From NCBI GenBank assembly GCA_938017975.1, contig CALIKQ010000038.1, forward strand, positions 1 to 64,000: a stretch of 64,000 bases of DNA, written 5' to 3'. Of this stretch, positions 36,845-49,559 are shown piece by piece. The notes under the pieces are model-generated. The model worked only from the letters and a program-made list of their open reading frames with translations, had not been told where the DNA came from and did not search any database. This DNA comes from an uncultured Pseudomonadales bacterium. GTDB taxonomy: Bacteria; Pseudomonadota; Gammaproteobacteria; Pseudomonadales; Azotimanducaceae. The position numbers were made by a program, and so were the translations under genes. The first letter of the stretch is position 1. Every line of letters begins with the position of its first letter.

Positions 36845-38620
36845 ATGGGTGATATTGCGACGCTTGAATTTGACGCGATTATAGTGGGTGGTGGTGGTTC
36901 TGGCTTGCGGACAGCGCTTCAGCTGGCGCAATCTGGGCACAAGACGGCCGTGGTGTCTAAAGTGTTCCCGACGCGATCGCACACTGTGTCAGCTCAAGGG
37001 GGCATCACTTGTGCCATTGCCAGTGAGGATCCAAACGACGACTGGCGCTGGCATATGTATGACACCGTTAAGGGTTCGGACTACATTGGAGATCAGGACG
37101 CTATTGAATATATGTGTAGCGTCGGGCCCGAAGCGGTGTTTGAGCTAGAGCACATGGGTCTGCCTTTTTCGCGAAAAGAAAATGGGCGCATCTATCAGCG
37201 ACCATTCGGGGGCCAAAGTAAAGATTTCGGTAAAGGTGGCCAGGCTGCACGGACTTGTGCTGCAGCCGACCGAACAGGGCATGCGCTTCTGCATACGCTG
37301 TATCAAGGTAACCTCGCGGCTGGCTCAACGATTTTCAGCGAGTGGTTCGCGGTAGACCTCGTGAAAAATGCGGGCGGTGCGGTCACTGGTGTGATTGCGA
37401 TCTGCATGGAAACCGGCGAAGTATCTTATATCAAGTCAAAAGCAACCGTACTTGCGACGGGCGGCGCAGGAAGAATCTATGCGTCTACCACCAATGCGCT
37501 AATGAACACTGGAGATGGCACTGGCATGGCTTTGCGAGCCGGATTCGTGCAGCAGGACATGGAGATGTGGCAGTTCCACCCAACCGGAATCGCGGGGGCG
37601 GGAACGTTGGTGACTGAAGGTTGCCGCGGCGAGGGTGGCTATTTGGTAAACAAAGATGGCGAACGCTTTATGGAGCGATACGCACCTAATGCCAAAGACC
37701 TGGCGGGGAGGGATGTTGTCGCTCGAAGCATGGTCCTTGAAATCCTCGAAGGCCGAGGCGCTGGCGATCAAGGGGATCATGTTTTGTTGAAGCTCGATCA
37801 CTTGGGTGAGGACATTTTGCACTCGAGGTTGCCAGGGATTGTCGAACTGTCAAAAACGTTTGCCCACGTCGATCCTGTTAAAGAACCCATCCCAGTTGTA
37901 CCGACCTGCCACTATATGATGGGTGGGCTTCCGACAAATATCCATGGGCAGGCCATTACAATGGATTCCGATGGTCAAGATCAGATTGTTGATGGTTTAT
38001 ATGCAGTTGGAGAAGCAGCCTGTGTATCAGTGCATGGCGCTAATCGTCTTGGTGGTAATTCGCTGCTTGACTTGGTGGTGTTTGGTCGTGCAGCGGGACT
38101 TTATATTAATGAAGCGCTGAGCGAGGGTATCAGTCTGCAGGGCTCGAGCGAGTCTGATGTTGAGCAAGCGATGACCCGTCTTGATCGATGGAATCAATCG
38201 ACTGATGCAGGAGAATCGCCTGCGCAGCTCAAACGCGAATTGCAAGAGTGTATGCAGTTAAATTTTGGAGTTTTCAGAAAAGAAGCCCCCATGCAGGAGG
38301 GCATTAAAAAGTTGAGTGACCTCAGAGAAAGAATCGAAAACGCTTATCTCGCTGATAAATCAGGAGCATTTAACACTGCCCGTTTAGAAGCACTTGAGCT
38401 GGATAATCTTCTGGAAATTGCTGAAGCCACGGCATTCAGCGCCGAGGGAAGGAAAGAAAGCCGGGGCGCTCACGCGCGGGACGATTATACTGAGCGAGAT
38501 GATGAGCACTGGCTCGCGCATTCGATTTACGACCCAAAGGCAAAATCACTGAGTCAGCGATCAGTCAATTTTGCGCCGAAGACGGTAGAGACGTTCGAGC
38601 CTAAGATTAGAAGCTACTAG
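36845..38620 (+). CDS. sdhA: Succinate dehydrogenase flavoprotein subunit
   Basis: A 591-residue catalytic subunit. The Rossmann motif GGGGSG is at residues 15-20, and His46 in [10 protein letters not shown] is the residue that carries covalent FAD in this family. [21 protein letters not shown] and the active-site Arg region in [18 protein letters not shown] are present, and the C-terminus ends in the usual Tyr-rich tail. It oxidises succinate to fumarate. The frame is open far upstream through sdhD, but the ATG at 36845 gives the standard N-terminus ([17 protein letters not shown]). Confidence 0.96.
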   Translation: MGDIATLEFDAIIVGGGGSGLRTALQLAQSGHKTAVVSKVFPTRSHTVSAQGGITCAIASEDPNDDWRWHMYDTVKGSDYIGDQDAIEYMCSVGPEAVFELEHMGLPFSRKENGRIYQRPFGGQSKDFGKGGQAARTCAAADRTGHALLHTLYQGNLAAGSTIFSEWFAVDLVKNAGGAVTGVIAICMETGEVSYIKSKATVLATGGAGRIYASTTNALMNTGDGTGMALRAGFVQQDMEMWQFHPTGIAGAGTLVTEGCRGEGGYLVNKDGERFMERYAPNAKDLAGRDVVARSMVLEILEGRGAGDQGDHVLLKLDHLGEDILHSRLPGIVELSKTFAHVDPVKEPIPVVPTCHYMMGGLPTNIHGQAITMDSDGQDQIVDGLYAVGEAACVSVHGANRLGGNSLLDLVVFGRAAGLYINEALSEGISLQGSSESDVEQAMTRLDRWNQSTDAGESPAQLKRELQECMQLNFGVFRKEAPMQEGIKKLSDLRERIENAYLADKSGAFNTARLEALELDNLLEIAEATAFSAEGRKESRGAHARDDYTERDDEHWLAHSIYDPKAKSLSQRSVNFAPKTVETFEPKIRSY

Positions 38621-38759
38621 AGCGAGAAAGGTGGGGGTTCTATCCGGCCGTAGCCGCTCGTTAGAGTTAGGGGGGCAGGAGCGCTGATTAAAAAGCGATC
38701 ACAGAATTATTGTTTTAGAAGTGTCGATTAAGAGAAGTTGAAAAAAAGGGATCTTTGTT

Positions 38760-39464
38760 ATGCAAGTCAGTGTTTATCGGTTTAACCCTGAAACAGACGA
38801 CCGGCCCTATATGGAGGACTACAAGATTGATTTGCCTCAGGGCAAAGATCTAATGGTCTTAGACGTGATGGCCTTGATTAAGGAGCAGGACCCTTCTGTG
38901 ACCTATCGCCGGTCCTGTAGGGAAGGGGTTTGTGGTTCCGATGGCGTTAATATGAACGGTAAAAATGGATTGGCATGTATTACGCCTGTCTCCGAAGTTG
39001 TGCGTGGCGATAAGCTTAAAATTCGCCCGCTACCTGGACTACCCGTGGTTCGAGACCTTGTAGTGGATATGACTCAGTTCTACGAGAACTATAAGAAGGT
39101 CCAACCTTATCTGATTAATGACACGCTGCCGCCGAAGATGGAACGTCTGCAGAGTCCTGAGGATCGGGAAAAGCTTGATGGCTTGTACGAGTGTATTTTG
39201 TGTGCATGCTGCTCCACATCTTGCCCTAGTTTTTGGTGGAATCCCGATAAATTCATTGGGCCTGCGGGGCTGTTGCAGGCCTACCGGTTCATTGCGGATA
39301 GTCGAGACACTGCGACGGAAGAACGGTTGAGCGATTTGGAAGATCCCTTCAGCGTTTTTCGTTGCCGAGGCATTATGAATTGCGTAAGCGTATGTCCTAA
39401 AGGCTTGAATCCGACCCGCGCGATCGGCCATATTCGCAACATGCTCATGGAACGTGCCGTCTAG
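38760..39464 (+). CDS. sdhB: Succinate dehydrogenase iron-sulfur subunit
   Basis: A 234-residue electron-transfer subunit. It has the [2Fe-2S] cysteines in SCREGVCGSDGVNMNGKNGLAC, then the [4Fe-4S]/[3Fe-4S] set in CILCACCSTSCPSFWW and CRGIMNCVSVCPKGLNP. It links SdhA to the quinone site. The gap of 139 bases from sdhA is larger than the others in this operon and holds no recognisable gene; it might contain a minor internal promoter or processing site. The ATG follows an AAAGGGA stretch. Confidence 0.96.
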   Translation: MQVSVYRFNPETDDRPYMEDYKIDLPQGKDLMVLDVMALIKEQDPSVTYRRSCREGVCGSDGVNMNGKNGLACITPVSEVVRGDKLKIRPLPGLPVVRDLVVDMTQFYENYKKVQPYLINDTLPPKMERLQSPEDREKLDGLYECILCACCSTSCPSFWWNPDKFIGPAGLLQAYRFIADSRDTATEERLSDLEDPFSVFRCRGIMNCVSVCPKGLNPTRAIGHIRNMLMERAV

Positions 39465-39555
39465 ATCGGACAATCCATCGCAAAAGTGTCAAATAGAATA
39501 CCGAAGCACGCCTGGGTTGGATACAATGGCCGGCCTGTAAGGCAGGGTTAAATCA

Positions 39556-42417
39556 ATGCAAGACCGCTTCAAAGCCGAAACACCTGTTTCTGGTGAAATT
39601 TCTGGCGTGAACGCTGCGTATGTCGAGGCTTTATTCGACGCCTATCTGAAAGACCCCGATGCATGTTTGCCTTCATGGAAGGCCTATTTTGATGGCCTCC
39701 CTGCAGCAGGGGACGTACCTGGTCAGCAAGACCTGCCTCACTCCACTGTTCAAGAACACTTTCGGCTTTTAGCTAAGAATCAGTCAAGGGTCGTACCCGC
39801 CTCGGCCGCATCGGTTTCAAGCGATCATGAGCGCAAACAATTTTCGGTTGGGGAAATCATTAACGGATACCGCCGTCGAGGACATCTCAAGGCAAATCTT
39901 GACCCACTGGGTTTGACACCGCCCGAACCGGTACCTTCTTTGACGCTTGAATACCATGGGCTCTCAGGTGCTGACAGCGATACACTATTTCAGGTCGGTA
40001 ATTTGGCCATGGATCGTGATCAAGCACCGCTCTCTGAAATCATTGCTGCCTTGGAAGAAACCTACTGTGGCTCGATCGGTGCAGAGTATATGCACATTAC
40101 TGATCAAGCCGAACAGACCTGGGTTCAAGAGCGAATGGAGCGTTCTCGCACCAAACCTTATTACGGACATGGCACCAAGCGTCGGTTGCTAGACAGGATA
40201 TTAGCAGCCGAGGGTCTGGAGCAATATCTGGGCAAAAAGTATCCAGGGACAAAACGGTTTGGGCTGGAAGGTGCTGAAACGTTTATTTGTTGCCTAGCGG
40301 AGCTCATTCATCGAGCGGGTGCTTCGGGGATTGTTGAAACGGTCATTGGAATGGCGCACAGAGGTAGGCTCAATGTGCTTGTTAACCTCTTGGGTAAGGA
40401 TCCTGCAGCGTTGTTTGATGAGTTCGAGGGCCGTTATGCGCCCTCAGAAGGCTCTGGGGATGTTAAATATCATCAAGGGTTTTCGTCCAATCTGATGACT
40501 CCTGGTGGCGAAATGCATTTGGCATTGGGGTTTAACCCAAGTCACCTTGAGATCGCTGCACCGGTCATCGCAGGCTCTGTCCGGGCTCGTATGGACCGGC
40601 GCGAGGATGGACTCGGAGACAAAGTTTTGGCCATCAATGTGCACGGCGACGCTGCGTTTGCTGGGCAAGGTGTCGTGATGGAGACGTTTCAGATGTCTCA
40701 GACACGCGGGTTTTATACCGGCGGCACCATCCATGTCATTATCAATAATCAAATAGGTTACACCATCAGCGAACCTTCTGACGCGCGGTCAACCCGCTAC
40801 TGCACTGAAGTCGCAAAAATGGTTCAGGCCCCGATTTTTCACGTCAATGGTGATGATCCAGTAGCCGTTTTATTTGTTTCTCAATTGGCGCTTGACTATC
40901 GAATGACCTTTAAGAAGGACGTAGTGATCGATATTGTCTGCTACCGCCGGCGAGGCCATAACGAAGGCGATGAACCCTCGATTACGCAACCCAAGATGTA
41001 CGAAGCCATTCGACGTCACCCGACAACACTCACCCAGTTTTCTCAGCAGTTGATTCAAGAGGGGGCGATCGATCTTGCCGAGTATGAGCGTCGGATCATC
41101 GCTTATCGGGACGCGCTTGATGAAGGTAAAGCGGTTGCTTGGGATTACCTTCAAGAGCCGAACACCAAGATGTATGTGGATTGGACACCGCACCTGGGAC
41201 ACGACTGGGACGCGCCCTCGGATACTCGATATGACAGCACTCGGCTGAAGACGCTTTCGCAATTGATGACAAATACGGCGCAAGCGACAGCCTTGCACCG
41301 TCAAGTAAAAAAAATCATCAAAGATCGTGAAGCGATGAGTGCTGGAGAGATGCCCTGTAACTGGGGATACGCTGAGATGATGGCTTATGCCAGTCTTTTG
41401 GACCAAGGCTTTAATGTTCGTCTGACCGGACAGGATGTTGGGCGCGGTACGTTTGCCCATCGACACGCAGTTTTGCATGACCAGCAAAGCGGGGAGACTG
41501 TTCTACCGATCCAGCAATTGGGTACTGAGGGAAGGTTTGCGCTTTATGACTCGCTACTTTCGGAAGAGGCAGTGCTTGCTTTTGAGTACGGTTACTCACA
41601 GACCAGCCCCGGTACCCTTGTGATCTGGGAAGCCCAATTTGGTGACTTTGCCAATGGTGCGCAGGTTGTTATTGATCAATTTATTACCAGTGGTGAGCAC
41701 AAGTGGGCCCGCCTATCGGGATTAACGCTGTTGCTGCCCCATGGCTACGAGGGGGCTGGGCCAGAGCATTCATCCGCGCGGTTAGAGCGTTATCTTCAAC
41801 TTTCCGCCGAGCATAATATTCAAGTCTGTGTTCCAACGACTCCGGCTCAGATGTTTCACTTGCTGCGACGTCAGATGATTCGGCCAAGTCGGAAACCGTT
41901 GATCGTTTTAACCCCCAAGAGTCTTCTGCGGCATCCCGATGCCGTTTCTTCGGTTAGCGCGCTAACCGATGGTCGATTTGATCCAGTTTTGGTCGATCAA
42001 AGCCAGGCCAAGGACGCGTCGCAGGTTACGCGGGTGATTCTGTGCAGCGGTAAGGTCTACTACGATTTAATGAATGCTAGAAACACTCAGGAACTCAAGC
42101 ACGTCGCAATTGTTAGGATTGAGCAACTGTATCCGTTTCCCGAGTTGGCGTTAGAGGAGGCCATAAAACCCTACTCGAAAATGTCTGAGGTGATTTGGTG
42201 CCAAGAAGAACCTATGAATCAAGGCGCTTGGTATAGTAGTCAGCACCATATGCGCCGAACCTTGCAGCGAATAGACGATCATCTCCACCTTAAGTTTGCA
42301 GGTCGCCCCGCCTCAGCAGCCCCCGCAGCAGGAAATATGGGGTTGCACCAAACCCAGCAAGATAGGCTCGTAGAGCTTGCGCTCTCTGGTAAATTCGAAG
42401 AATTCGATCCGATTTAA
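39556..42417 (+). CDS. sucA: 2-oxoglutarate dehydrogenase E1 component
   Basis: A 953-residue thiamine-diphosphate enzyme. The N-terminal E2-binding helix (AAYVEALFDAYLKDPDACLPSWKAYFD) is present, as are GMAHRGRLNVLVN, FNPSHLE, and the ThDP motif starting GDAAFAGQG and ending NNQIGYT. YRRRGHNEGDEPS follows. It decarboxylates 2-oxoglutarate and passes succinyl to the SucB lipoate. The size matches E. coli SucA (933). It lies 91 bases after sdhB and 18 bases before sucB. Confidence 0.96.
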   Translation: MQDRFKAETPVSGEISGVNAAYVEALFDAYLKDPDACLPSWKAYFDGLPAAGDVPGQQDLPHSTVQEHFRLLAKNQSRVVPASAASVSSDHERKQFSVGEIINGYRRRGHLKANLDPLGLTPPEPVPSLTLEYHGLSGADSDTLFQVGNLAMDRDQAPLSEIIAALEETYCGSIGAEYMHITDQAEQTWVQERMERSRTKPYYGHGTKRRLLDRILAAEGLEQYLGKKYPGTKRFGLEGAETFICCLAELIHRAGASGIVETVIGMAHRGRLNVLVNLLGKDPAALFDEFEGRYAPSEGSGDVKYHQGFSSNLMTPGGEMHLALGFNPSHLEIAAPVIAGSVRARMDRREDGLGDKVLAINVHGDAAFAGQGVVMETFQMSQTRGFYTGGTIHVIINNQIGYTISEPSDARSTRYCTEVAKMVQAPIFHVNGDDPVAVLFVSQLALDYRMTFKKDVVIDIVCYRRRGHNEGDEPSITQPKMYEAIRRHPTTLTQFSQQLIQEGAIDLAEYERRIIAYRDALDEGKAVAWDYLQEPNTKMYVDWTPHLGHDWDAPSDTRYDSTRLKTLSQLMTNTAQATALHRQVKKIIKDREAMSAGEMPCNWGYAEMMAYASLLDQGFNVRLTGQDVGRGTFAHRHAVLHDQQSGETVLPIQQLGTEGRFALYDSLLSEEAVLAFEYGYSQTSPGTLVIWEAQFGDFANGAQVVIDQFITSGEHKWARLSGLTLLLPHGYEGAGPEHSSARLERYLQLSAEHNIQVCVPTTPAQMFHLLRRQMIRPSRKPLIVLTPKSLLRHPDAVSSVSALTDGRFDPVLVDQSQAKDASQVTRVILCSGKVYYDLMNARNTQELKHVAIVRIEQLYPFPELALEEAIKPYSKMSEVIWCQEEPMNQGAWYSSQHHMRRTLQRIDDHLHLKFAGRPASAAPAAGNMGLHQTQQDRLVELALSGKFEEFDPI

Positions 42418-42435
42418 AACAGGAACCAAAACGTC

Positions 42436-43728
42436 ATGGAGATCAAAGCCCCGGTTTTTCCAGAATCCATTGCCGACGGAGAAGTCGCAATGTGGCATGT
42501 TGCTGAAGGTGATTGGGTTACGCGAGATCAGAGTCTTGTTGATATCGAAACAGATAAAGTTGTTTTAGAAGTAGTTGCTCCGTCATCTGGTCGACTGGTC
42601 AAGATCATTAAAAATACGGGAGACTTAGTGATTTCAGAGGAGTTGCTGGCTGAATTTGAAGCGGGAGAGCTCGAGGGGCGCAGCGTGACGGACGTCCAGT
42701 CTACCCTTGGGGTTGCGCCTGCTGATGAGCTTGCGACGGTTGAGGCGGCACAGCCGGCGGCTGATGCATCTCTGGCTCGGACGACTTCGGAGGCAGAACA
42801 GCAAGCCAATCCCGAGCCCAGCCCCGCTTTTCCTGCATCCAGTCCATCCGCAAGAAAATTGGCGGAAGAAACTGGGCTTGATTTGAGCCGAGTCAAAGGC
42901 ACCGGTAAAAGTGGATTGGTGACTAAAGAGGATGTAATTCAAGCGGTCGCAAAGGCTCAGCAGATCGGGGCTAAAACATCTGGTTCTCAAAATGAGCAAG
43001 CGGGACCGCCCACTGAGGGTGCGCAACGAATAGAGCGGCGTGTTCCGATGACTCGACTCAGAGCCAGCATTGCAAAGCGGTTGGTAGAGGCGCAGCAAAC
43101 GGCTGCCATGTTGACGACCTTCAATGAAGCGGATATGTCAGCGATTATGGACCTGCGTCAACGTTACAAAGCCGAGTTTCAGGCGGCCCATGATGGAACA
43201 CGACTGGGTTTCATGTCTTTTTTTGTGAGAGCGTGTACCGAAGCTTTAAAGCGATTTCCAGCGGTGAATGCCTCGATCGATGGAAGCGATATTGTCTATC
43301 ATGGGTACCAAGATATCGGTGTAGCGGTATCGTCACCTCGCGGACTGGTAGTACCTATTATTCGAGATACGGATAGTTTGACCTTGGCCGAAGTCGAGGA
43401 GCAGATTCGACGTTTCGGCGAAAAGGCTGAAACGGGGAAATTGACGCTCGATGAAATGGCAGGCGGGACATTTACCATATCCAACGGTGGAGTTTTCGGC
43501 TCAATGCTTTCGACACCGATTTTGACGCCACCGCAAACCGCTATTTTAGGGATGCATAAAATTCAAGAACGCCCAGTTGCTGTCGATGGTGAGGTCGTGA
43601 TCAGGCCTATGATGTATTTGGCGCTTTCCTATGATCATCGGTTGATCGATGGTCAAGAAGCGGTTCGTTTTTTGGTCACGGTTAAAGAATTTTTGGAAGA
43701 ACCGGCGAGAATTTTGCTCGACATCTAA
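42436..43728 (+). CDS. sucB: 2-oxoglutarate dehydrogenase E2 (dihydrolipoyl succinyltransferase)
   Basis: A 430-residue E2 protein. One lipoyl domain has the modified Lys in [10 protein letters not shown] (about residue 43). An Ala/Pro/Glu-rich linker and a peripheral-subunit-binding domain ([22 protein letters not shown]) follow, then the catalytic domain ending in [12 protein letters not shown] with the catalytic His. It forms succinyl-CoA. It starts 18 bases after sucA and is followed by an 84-base gap with a stable hairpin before lpdA. Confidence 0.96.
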   Translation: MEIKAPVFPESIADGEVAMWHVAEGDWVTRDQSLVDIETDKVVLEVVAPSSGRLVKIIKNTGDLVISEELLAEFEAGELEGRSVTDVQSTLGVAPADELATVEAAQPAADASLARTTSEAEQQANPEPSPAFPASSPSARKLAEETGLDLSRVKGTGKSGLVTKEDVIQAVAKAQQIGAKTSGSQNEQAGPPTEGAQRIERRVPMTRLRASIAKRLVEAQQTAAMLTTFNEADMSAIMDLRQRYKAEFQAAHDGTRLGFMSFFVRACTEALKRFPAVNASIDGSDIVYHGYQDIGVAVSSPRGLVVPIIRDTDSLTLAEVEEQIRRFGEKAETGKLTLDEMAGGTFTISNGGVFGSMLSTPILTPPQTAILGMHKIQERPVAVDGEVVIRPMMYLALSYDHRLIDGQEAVRFLVTVKEFLEEPARILLDI

Positions 43729-43736
43729 GCGATTTG

Positions 43737-43772
43737 GCCTCTCAAAGACACTGGCACCAGGTGTCTCGAGGC
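43737..43772 (+). promoter_or_regulatory. Intercistronic hairpin between sucB and lpdA
   Basis: GCCTC (43737-43741) pairs with GAGGC (43768-43772), and AGACAC (43746-43751) with GTGTCT (43761-43766), around a nine-base loop. Only a small internal bulge separates the two stems. No U-tract follows, so it is more likely an mRNA-stabilising or processing element than a terminator. Confidence 0.5.
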
Positions 43773-43800
43773 GCGTTGTCAATGGTGTGTCGACGGGTAA

Positions 43801-45249
<1,449 letters not shown>

Positions 45250-45466
45250 TGAAAGTGTTGGAAATTGATAGGAGAGCGTTTGTAAACGATCGCAAGGAAA
45301 TCGGTCCTTGCAGCAAAGATCGTCTTCCCTGACAAGGCGGACAGGATAAACGGCCGGATTGAGGGGGCATGTGCTTCAAATTCGATGCGATGGGAAAAGC
45401 GCAAGCAAAAGTTGATCAAAGTTAGATAACAATCTTTAAACGTAAAAAGACAAAGGAAACTAGGAT

Positions 45467-46636
45467 ATGAATCTTCATGAGTATCAGGCAAAGCAGCTTT
45501 TTGCGGAGTACGGTCTTCCCGTCTCGCAAGGCATCGCCGTTGAATCAGGCGACGAGGCCGTTGCTGCAGCCAAGGACATCGGCGGCGATCGTTGGGTAGT
45601 CAAAGCCCAGGTGCATGCCGGCGGTCGTGGCAAGGCGGGCGGAGTCAAATTATTCTCCGATCTCTCCGAGATTAAGGCGTTTGCGGACAGCTTGATGGGG
45701 ACTCGTCTGGTCACATTTCAGACGGATGAGCACGGACAGCCCGTCTCTAAAATCTTTGTTGAAACCTGCACAGATATAGCGCGAGAGCTCTATCTGGGCG
45801 CTGTGATTGACCGCTCTAGCCGTCGTATTGTGTTCATGGCGTCTACTGAGGGTGGCGTTGAGATCGAAAAGGTCGCAGAAGAAACTCCGGACAAAATTCT
45901 TAAAGCTGTGGTTGATCCTGCACTTGGCGGTCAGGCCTTTCAGGGTCGGGAGTTGGCTTTCAAGCTTGGCTTAGAAGGCAAGCAGGTCAATCAGTTCGCT
46001 CAAGTTTTCGTGGCACTCTCAAAAATGTTCGCTGAAAAAGATTTGTCATTGCTCGAGATTAATCCGCTGGTGGTGACCGAGAGCGGCGATATTCATTGCT
46101 TGGATGCGAAGGTTTCGATCGATGGCAATGCCCTTTTTCGACAGAAAGCTTTGGCGGCAATGAATGATCCGACCCAAGAAGATGAACGTGAGGCGCAAGC
46201 AGCAGAGTTTGGACTGAATTACGTCGCGCTTGAGGGCAATATTGGCTGCATGGTCAATGGGGCGGGTTTGGCGATGGGTACGATGGATCTCGTGAAATTG
46301 TTCGGCGGCCAGCCTGCTAACTTTTTGGACGTTGGTGGCGGCGCGACCAAGGAGGCTGTCAGTGAGGCATTTAAAATAATCCTCTCGGACACAGCGGTTA
46401 AGGCAGTGTTGATCAATATCTTCGGAGGAATTGTGCGCTGCGATATCATCGCCGAGGGCATCATCGGCGCTGTTAAGGAAGTTGGCGTGAATGTGCCAGT
46501 GGTCGTTCGTTTTGAGGGTAATAATGCCGCGGTGGGCGTTAAGACGTTGGCTGACAGTGATGTTGAAATTATCGCTGCGACCAGTTTGACGGATGCGGTG
46601 GAACAAGTTGTAAAGGCAGCGGGAGGTGCATCATGA
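45467..46636 (+). CDS. sucC: Succinyl-CoA synthetase beta subunit (ADP-forming)
   Basis: A 389-residue ATP-grasp subunit. [19 protein letters not shown] starts the protein, [17 protein letters not shown] binds nucleotide, and the C-terminal [15 protein letters not shown] is the usual CoA-ligase region. With SucD it makes ATP from succinyl-CoA. A gap of 217 bases after lpdA shows no clear terminator, so it is probably in the same transcript, perhaps with an extra weak promoter (TTGATC...TTTAAA near 45412). It overlaps sucD by four bases. Confidence 0.96.
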   Translation: MNLHEYQAKQLFAEYGLPVSQGIAVESGDEAVAAAKDIGGDRWVVKAQVHAGGRGKAGGVKLFSDLSEIKAFADSLMGTRLVTFQTDEHGQPVSKIFVETCTDIARELYLGAVIDRSSRRIVFMASTEGGVEIEKVAEETPDKILKAVVDPALGGQAFQGRELAFKLGLEGKQVNQFAQVFVALSKMFAEKDLSLLEINPLVVTESGDIHCLDAKVSIDGNALFRQKALAAMNDPTQEDEREAQAAEFGLNYVALEGNIGCMVNGAGLAMGTMDLVKLFGGQPANFLDVGGGATKEAVSEAFKIILSDTAVKAVLINIFGGIVRCDIIAEGIIGAVKEVGVNVPVVVRFEGNNAAVGVKTLADSDVEIIAATSLTDAVEQVVKAAGGAS

Positions 46637-47508
46637 GCGTTTTAGTCGATCAAAATACGAAGGTGATCTGCCAGGGGTTTACCGGTGCCCAAGGAACTTT
46701 GCACTCAGAGCAAGCGTTGGCTTATGGCACTCAGATGGTGGGTGGCATTACGCCAGGAAAGGGCGGTCAATCACACTTAGGTCTGCCAGTGTTTGACACT
46801 GTCGCCGATGCTGTTGCCGAAACCGGTGCTGATGCGTCTGTGATTTATGTGCCGGCCCCATTCGCTAAAGATGGGATCTTAGAGGCGGCGGCAGCAGGCA
46901 TAAAACTCATCGTGTGCATCACGGAAGGACTGCCGACATTGGATATGCTTGCGGTGAAGGTCCGAGTGGATGAAATGGGTGTTCGACTGATTGGTCCAAA
47001 TTGTCCAGGCGTGATCACTCCCGGAGAGTGCAAAATAGGAATCATGCCCGGGGATATCCACCTGCCAGGCAAGGTGGGAATCGTTTCGAGGTCTGGAACG
47101 TTGACCTATGAGGCCGTGAAGCAGACAACAGACTTAGGGTTTGGCCAAAGCACTTGCGTAGGTATCGGCGGTGATCCCATTCCTGGGAGTAATTTCATCG
47201 ATATTCTTGGGCTTTTTGAGAATGATCCGGGGACCGAGGCGATTGTGATGGTCGGAGAAATTGGCGGTAATGCTGAAGAAGAAGCTGCTGACTTTATCAA
47301 GTCTAATGTGACCAAGCCTGTGGTCAGCTATATCGCCGGCGTGACAGCGCCACCTGGAAAGAGAATGGGGCATGCCGGAGCGATCATTGCAGGCGGCAAA
47401 GGCACTGCAGACGATAAGTTTGCAGCTTTGAATGCTGCCGGCGTTTCGACGGTCAAAAGCTTAGCTGCAATTGGAGATGCTTTGAAGGAAATTACCGGTT
47501 GGAACTAA
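46633..47508 (+). CDS. sucD: Succinyl-CoA synthetase alpha subunit
   Basis: A 291-residue CoA-binding subunit. [14 protein letters not shown] begins the Rossmann domain, [20 protein letters not shown] and [11 protein letters not shown] follow, and the phosphohistidine is in [12 protein letters not shown]. The ATG overlaps the sucC stop (ATGA). It closes the TCA operon, with a strong terminator 23 bases after its stop. Confidence 0.96.
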   Translation: MSVLVDQNTKVICQGFTGAQGTLHSEQALAYGTQMVGGITPGKGGQSHLGLPVFDTVADAVAETGADASVIYVPAPFAKDGILEAAAAGIKLIVCITEGLPTLDMLAVKVRVDEMGVRLIGPNCPGVITPGECKIGIMPGDIHLPGKVGIVSRSGTLTYEAVKQTTDLGFGQSTCVGIGGDPIPGSNFIDILGLFENDPGTEAIVMVGEIGGNAEEEAADFIKSNVTKPVVSYIAGVTAPPGKRMGHAGAIIAGGKGTADDKFAALNAAGVSTVKSLAAIGDALKEITGWN

Positions 47509-47531
47509 TTTTCGAGAAGCGGCAAGTAAAA

Positions 47532-47555
47532 AAGCGGCGGTTAGCCGCTTTTTTT
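47532..47555 (+). terminator. Rho-independent terminator of the sdh-suc operon
   Basis: AAGCGGC and GCCGCTT form a seven-pair stem with a five-base loop, followed directly by a T run to 47555. It lies 23 bases after the sucD stop and shortly before the htpG promoter. Confidence 0.9.
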
Positions 47556-47575
47556 ATGGACGTTTTGGTTGCAGG

Positions 47576-47603
47576 CTTGAAAAAATAGAAGTGGACCCCA
47601 TCT
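47576..47603 (+). promoter_or_regulatory. Heat-shock (sigma-32) promoter of htpG
   Basis: CTTGAAA (47576-47582), a 13-base spacer and CCCCATCT (47596-47603) match the E. coli sigma-32 consensus CTTGAAA-N(11-16)-CCCCATNT at every fixed position. The start site would be near 47610, about 57 bases before the htpG ATG. Confidence 0.85.
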
Positions 47604-47666
47604 CAGGGGGCATGAAGGTTTACAGTCGCCATGAAGACGCGACGAATCAGCACTAGGAGGGGCGCG

Positions 47667-49559
47667 ATGTCACAGACCAGCGAAAAAGAAACGCTAGGAT
47701 TTCAAACCGAAGCAAAGCAATTACTGCAGCTGATGATTCACTCTTTATATTCAAACAAAGAGATTTTTCTCAGGGAGTTGATCTCTAATGCCTCAGATGC
47801 AATCGATAAACTGCGCTTTCAAAGTCTAACGGACGATGCGCTTATTGCCGAGGGCGGTGATTACCAAATTAAGGTGCACGCCGACGCGGATGAAAAGACT
47901 TTGGTGATCAGCGACAACGGGATCGGGATGAATCGCGACGACGTGATTAGTCATCTTGGGACAATCGCAAAATCGGGCACTGCCGAGTTTTTAGCTGGGC
48001 TCAGCGGCGACCAAAAAAAGGACTCTCAATTAATTGGCCAGTTTGGGGTTGGATTCTATTCCGCCTTTATTGTCGCTAAGCGTGTGGTTGTAGCAACCCG
48101 TCGTGCTGGCGACCCGCCTGAGGCCGGCGTCCAGTGGACCTCTGCGGGAGAGGCGGATTACGAAATTGAAACGATCGAAAAAGCAGATCGAGGCACGCGG
48201 ATCACCCTACATTTGGGCACTGACCATGAGGAATTTTTAGACTACTGGCGTCTGCAAAACGTGATCAAAAAATACGCCGACCATGTCTCGGTTCCAGTAT
48301 CAGTGTTAAAACCCGGCGAGGGCGAAGACGATGCCCCGAGTGAGGAGGTTGTTAATAGCGCTACGGCACTTTGGACACGTTCCCGATCCGACGTAAAAGA
48401 TGAAGAGTACCAAGAATTTTATAAGCATGTTGCACACGACTTTCAGGACGCGCTGACCTGGAGTCATAACCGGGTTGAAGGTAAGCTCGATTACACAAGT
48501 CTTATCTTTGTGCCCGCTAAGGCGCCCTTTGATCTTTGGAACAGGGAAGCTCCAAAAGGTCTAAAGTTGTACGTCCAGCGGGTATTTATCATGGACGAAG
48601 CCGAGCAGTTTCTCCCTCTTTATCTGCGTTTCATCAAAGGGGTTGTTGATTCAAATGACCTGTCACTGAACGTTTCTCGCGAGATTCTCCAAAAGGATCC
48701 TGCGATCGAATCGATGAAATCTGCACTGACCAAACGCGCACTCGATACCCTTGAGAAATTGGCCAAAAAGGATGCCGACGCCTACCAGAACTTTTGGGAT
48801 GAGTTTGGTCAAGTTCTCAAAGAAGGGCCTGCTGAAGACTTTGCGAATAAAGAAAAAATTGCAGGATTACTGCGGTTCGCGACGACCCACAATGGGGATG
48901 AGGCGCAAAATCAATCACTGAAAGAATATGTCGATCGGATGAAGCCCGAGCAAGACAAGATTTACTATGTTGCAGCAGATAATCACCAAACTGCCTCTAG
49001 AAGCCCTCATTTAGAGGTGTTCCGAGATAAGGGCATCGAAGTGCTTTTACTCTCGGATCGCATCGACGAATGGCTCGTCGGGCACCTCGTGGAATTTGAT
49101 GGCAAGGCGCTGCAGGATGTCGCCAAGGGGAGTCTGAATCTTGAGCCCGATGATGAAGCTGCGAAAGCTGAGTCTGAAAAGTCCGAGCAAGCCATGGCAG
49201 GGCTTTTGGAGCGAATCAAAGAAGAACTCGATGATTCGGTTACCTCTGTGAAAGTTAGCCAAAGGCTTACCGAATCTCCAGCCTGCCTTGTTGTGGAAGA
49301 GGATGAGATGGGAATGCAGATGAGGAGAATTTTGGAACAAGCAGGGCAGTCTGTCCCTGAGTCAAAACGAATATTCGAGATTAATGCGACCCATCCGCTG
49401 GTACTTCGTTTGGATGAAGAGCAGGATATGGACCGCTTTAAGAATTTAACGCGAGTTCTGTTTGATCAGGCTTTGCTCGCAGAGGGAAGCCAGCTCTCAG
49501 ATCCTGCAAGTTATGTGCAGCGATTGAATCAGCTACTGCTGGATTTAACCACGCAATAG
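47667..49559 (+). CDS. htpG: Molecular chaperone HtpG (Hsp90)
   Basis: A 630-residue Hsp90. The N-terminal ATPase domain has [27 protein letters not shown] and [11 protein letters not shown]; the middle domain has the LNVSREILQ region; the C-terminal dimerisation domain is present and there is no eukaryotic MEEVD tail. It refolds client proteins under stress. The ATG at 47667 has an AGGAGGG site and gives the standard MSQ...[13 protein letters not shown] start; an in-frame ATG 12 codons upstream is less likely. It is controlled by the sigma-32 promoter just upstream. sixA starts on its last stop base. Confidence 0.96.
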   Translation: MSQTSEKETLGFQTEAKQLLQLMIHSLYSNKEIFLRELISNASDAIDKLRFQSLTDDALIAEGGDYQIKVHADADEKTLVISDNGIGMNRDDVISHLGTIAKSGTAEFLAGLSGDQKKDSQLIGQFGVGFYSAFIVAKRVVVATRRAGDPPEAGVQWTSAGEADYEIETIEKADRGTRITLHLGTDHEEFLDYWRLQNVIKKYADHVSVPVSVLKPGEGEDDAPSEEVVNSATALWTRSRSDVKDEEYQEFYKHVAHDFQDALTWSHNRVEGKLDYTSLIFVPAKAPFDLWNREAPKGLKLYVQRVFIMDEAEQFLPLYLRFIKGVVDSNDLSLNVSREILQKDPAIESMKSALTKRALDTLEKLAKKDADAYQNFWDEFGQVLKEGPAEDFANKEKIAGLLRFATTHNGDEAQNQSLKEYVDRMKPEQDKIYYVAADNHQTASRSPHLEVFRDKGIEVLLLSDRIDEWLVGHLVEFDGKALQDVAKGSLNLEPDDEAAKAESEKSEQAMAGLLERIKEELDDSVTSVKVSQRLTESPACLVVEEDEMGMQMRRILEQAGQSVPESKRIFEINATHPLVLRLDEEQDMDRFKNLTRVLFDQALLAEGSQLSDPASYVQRLNQLLLDLTTQ

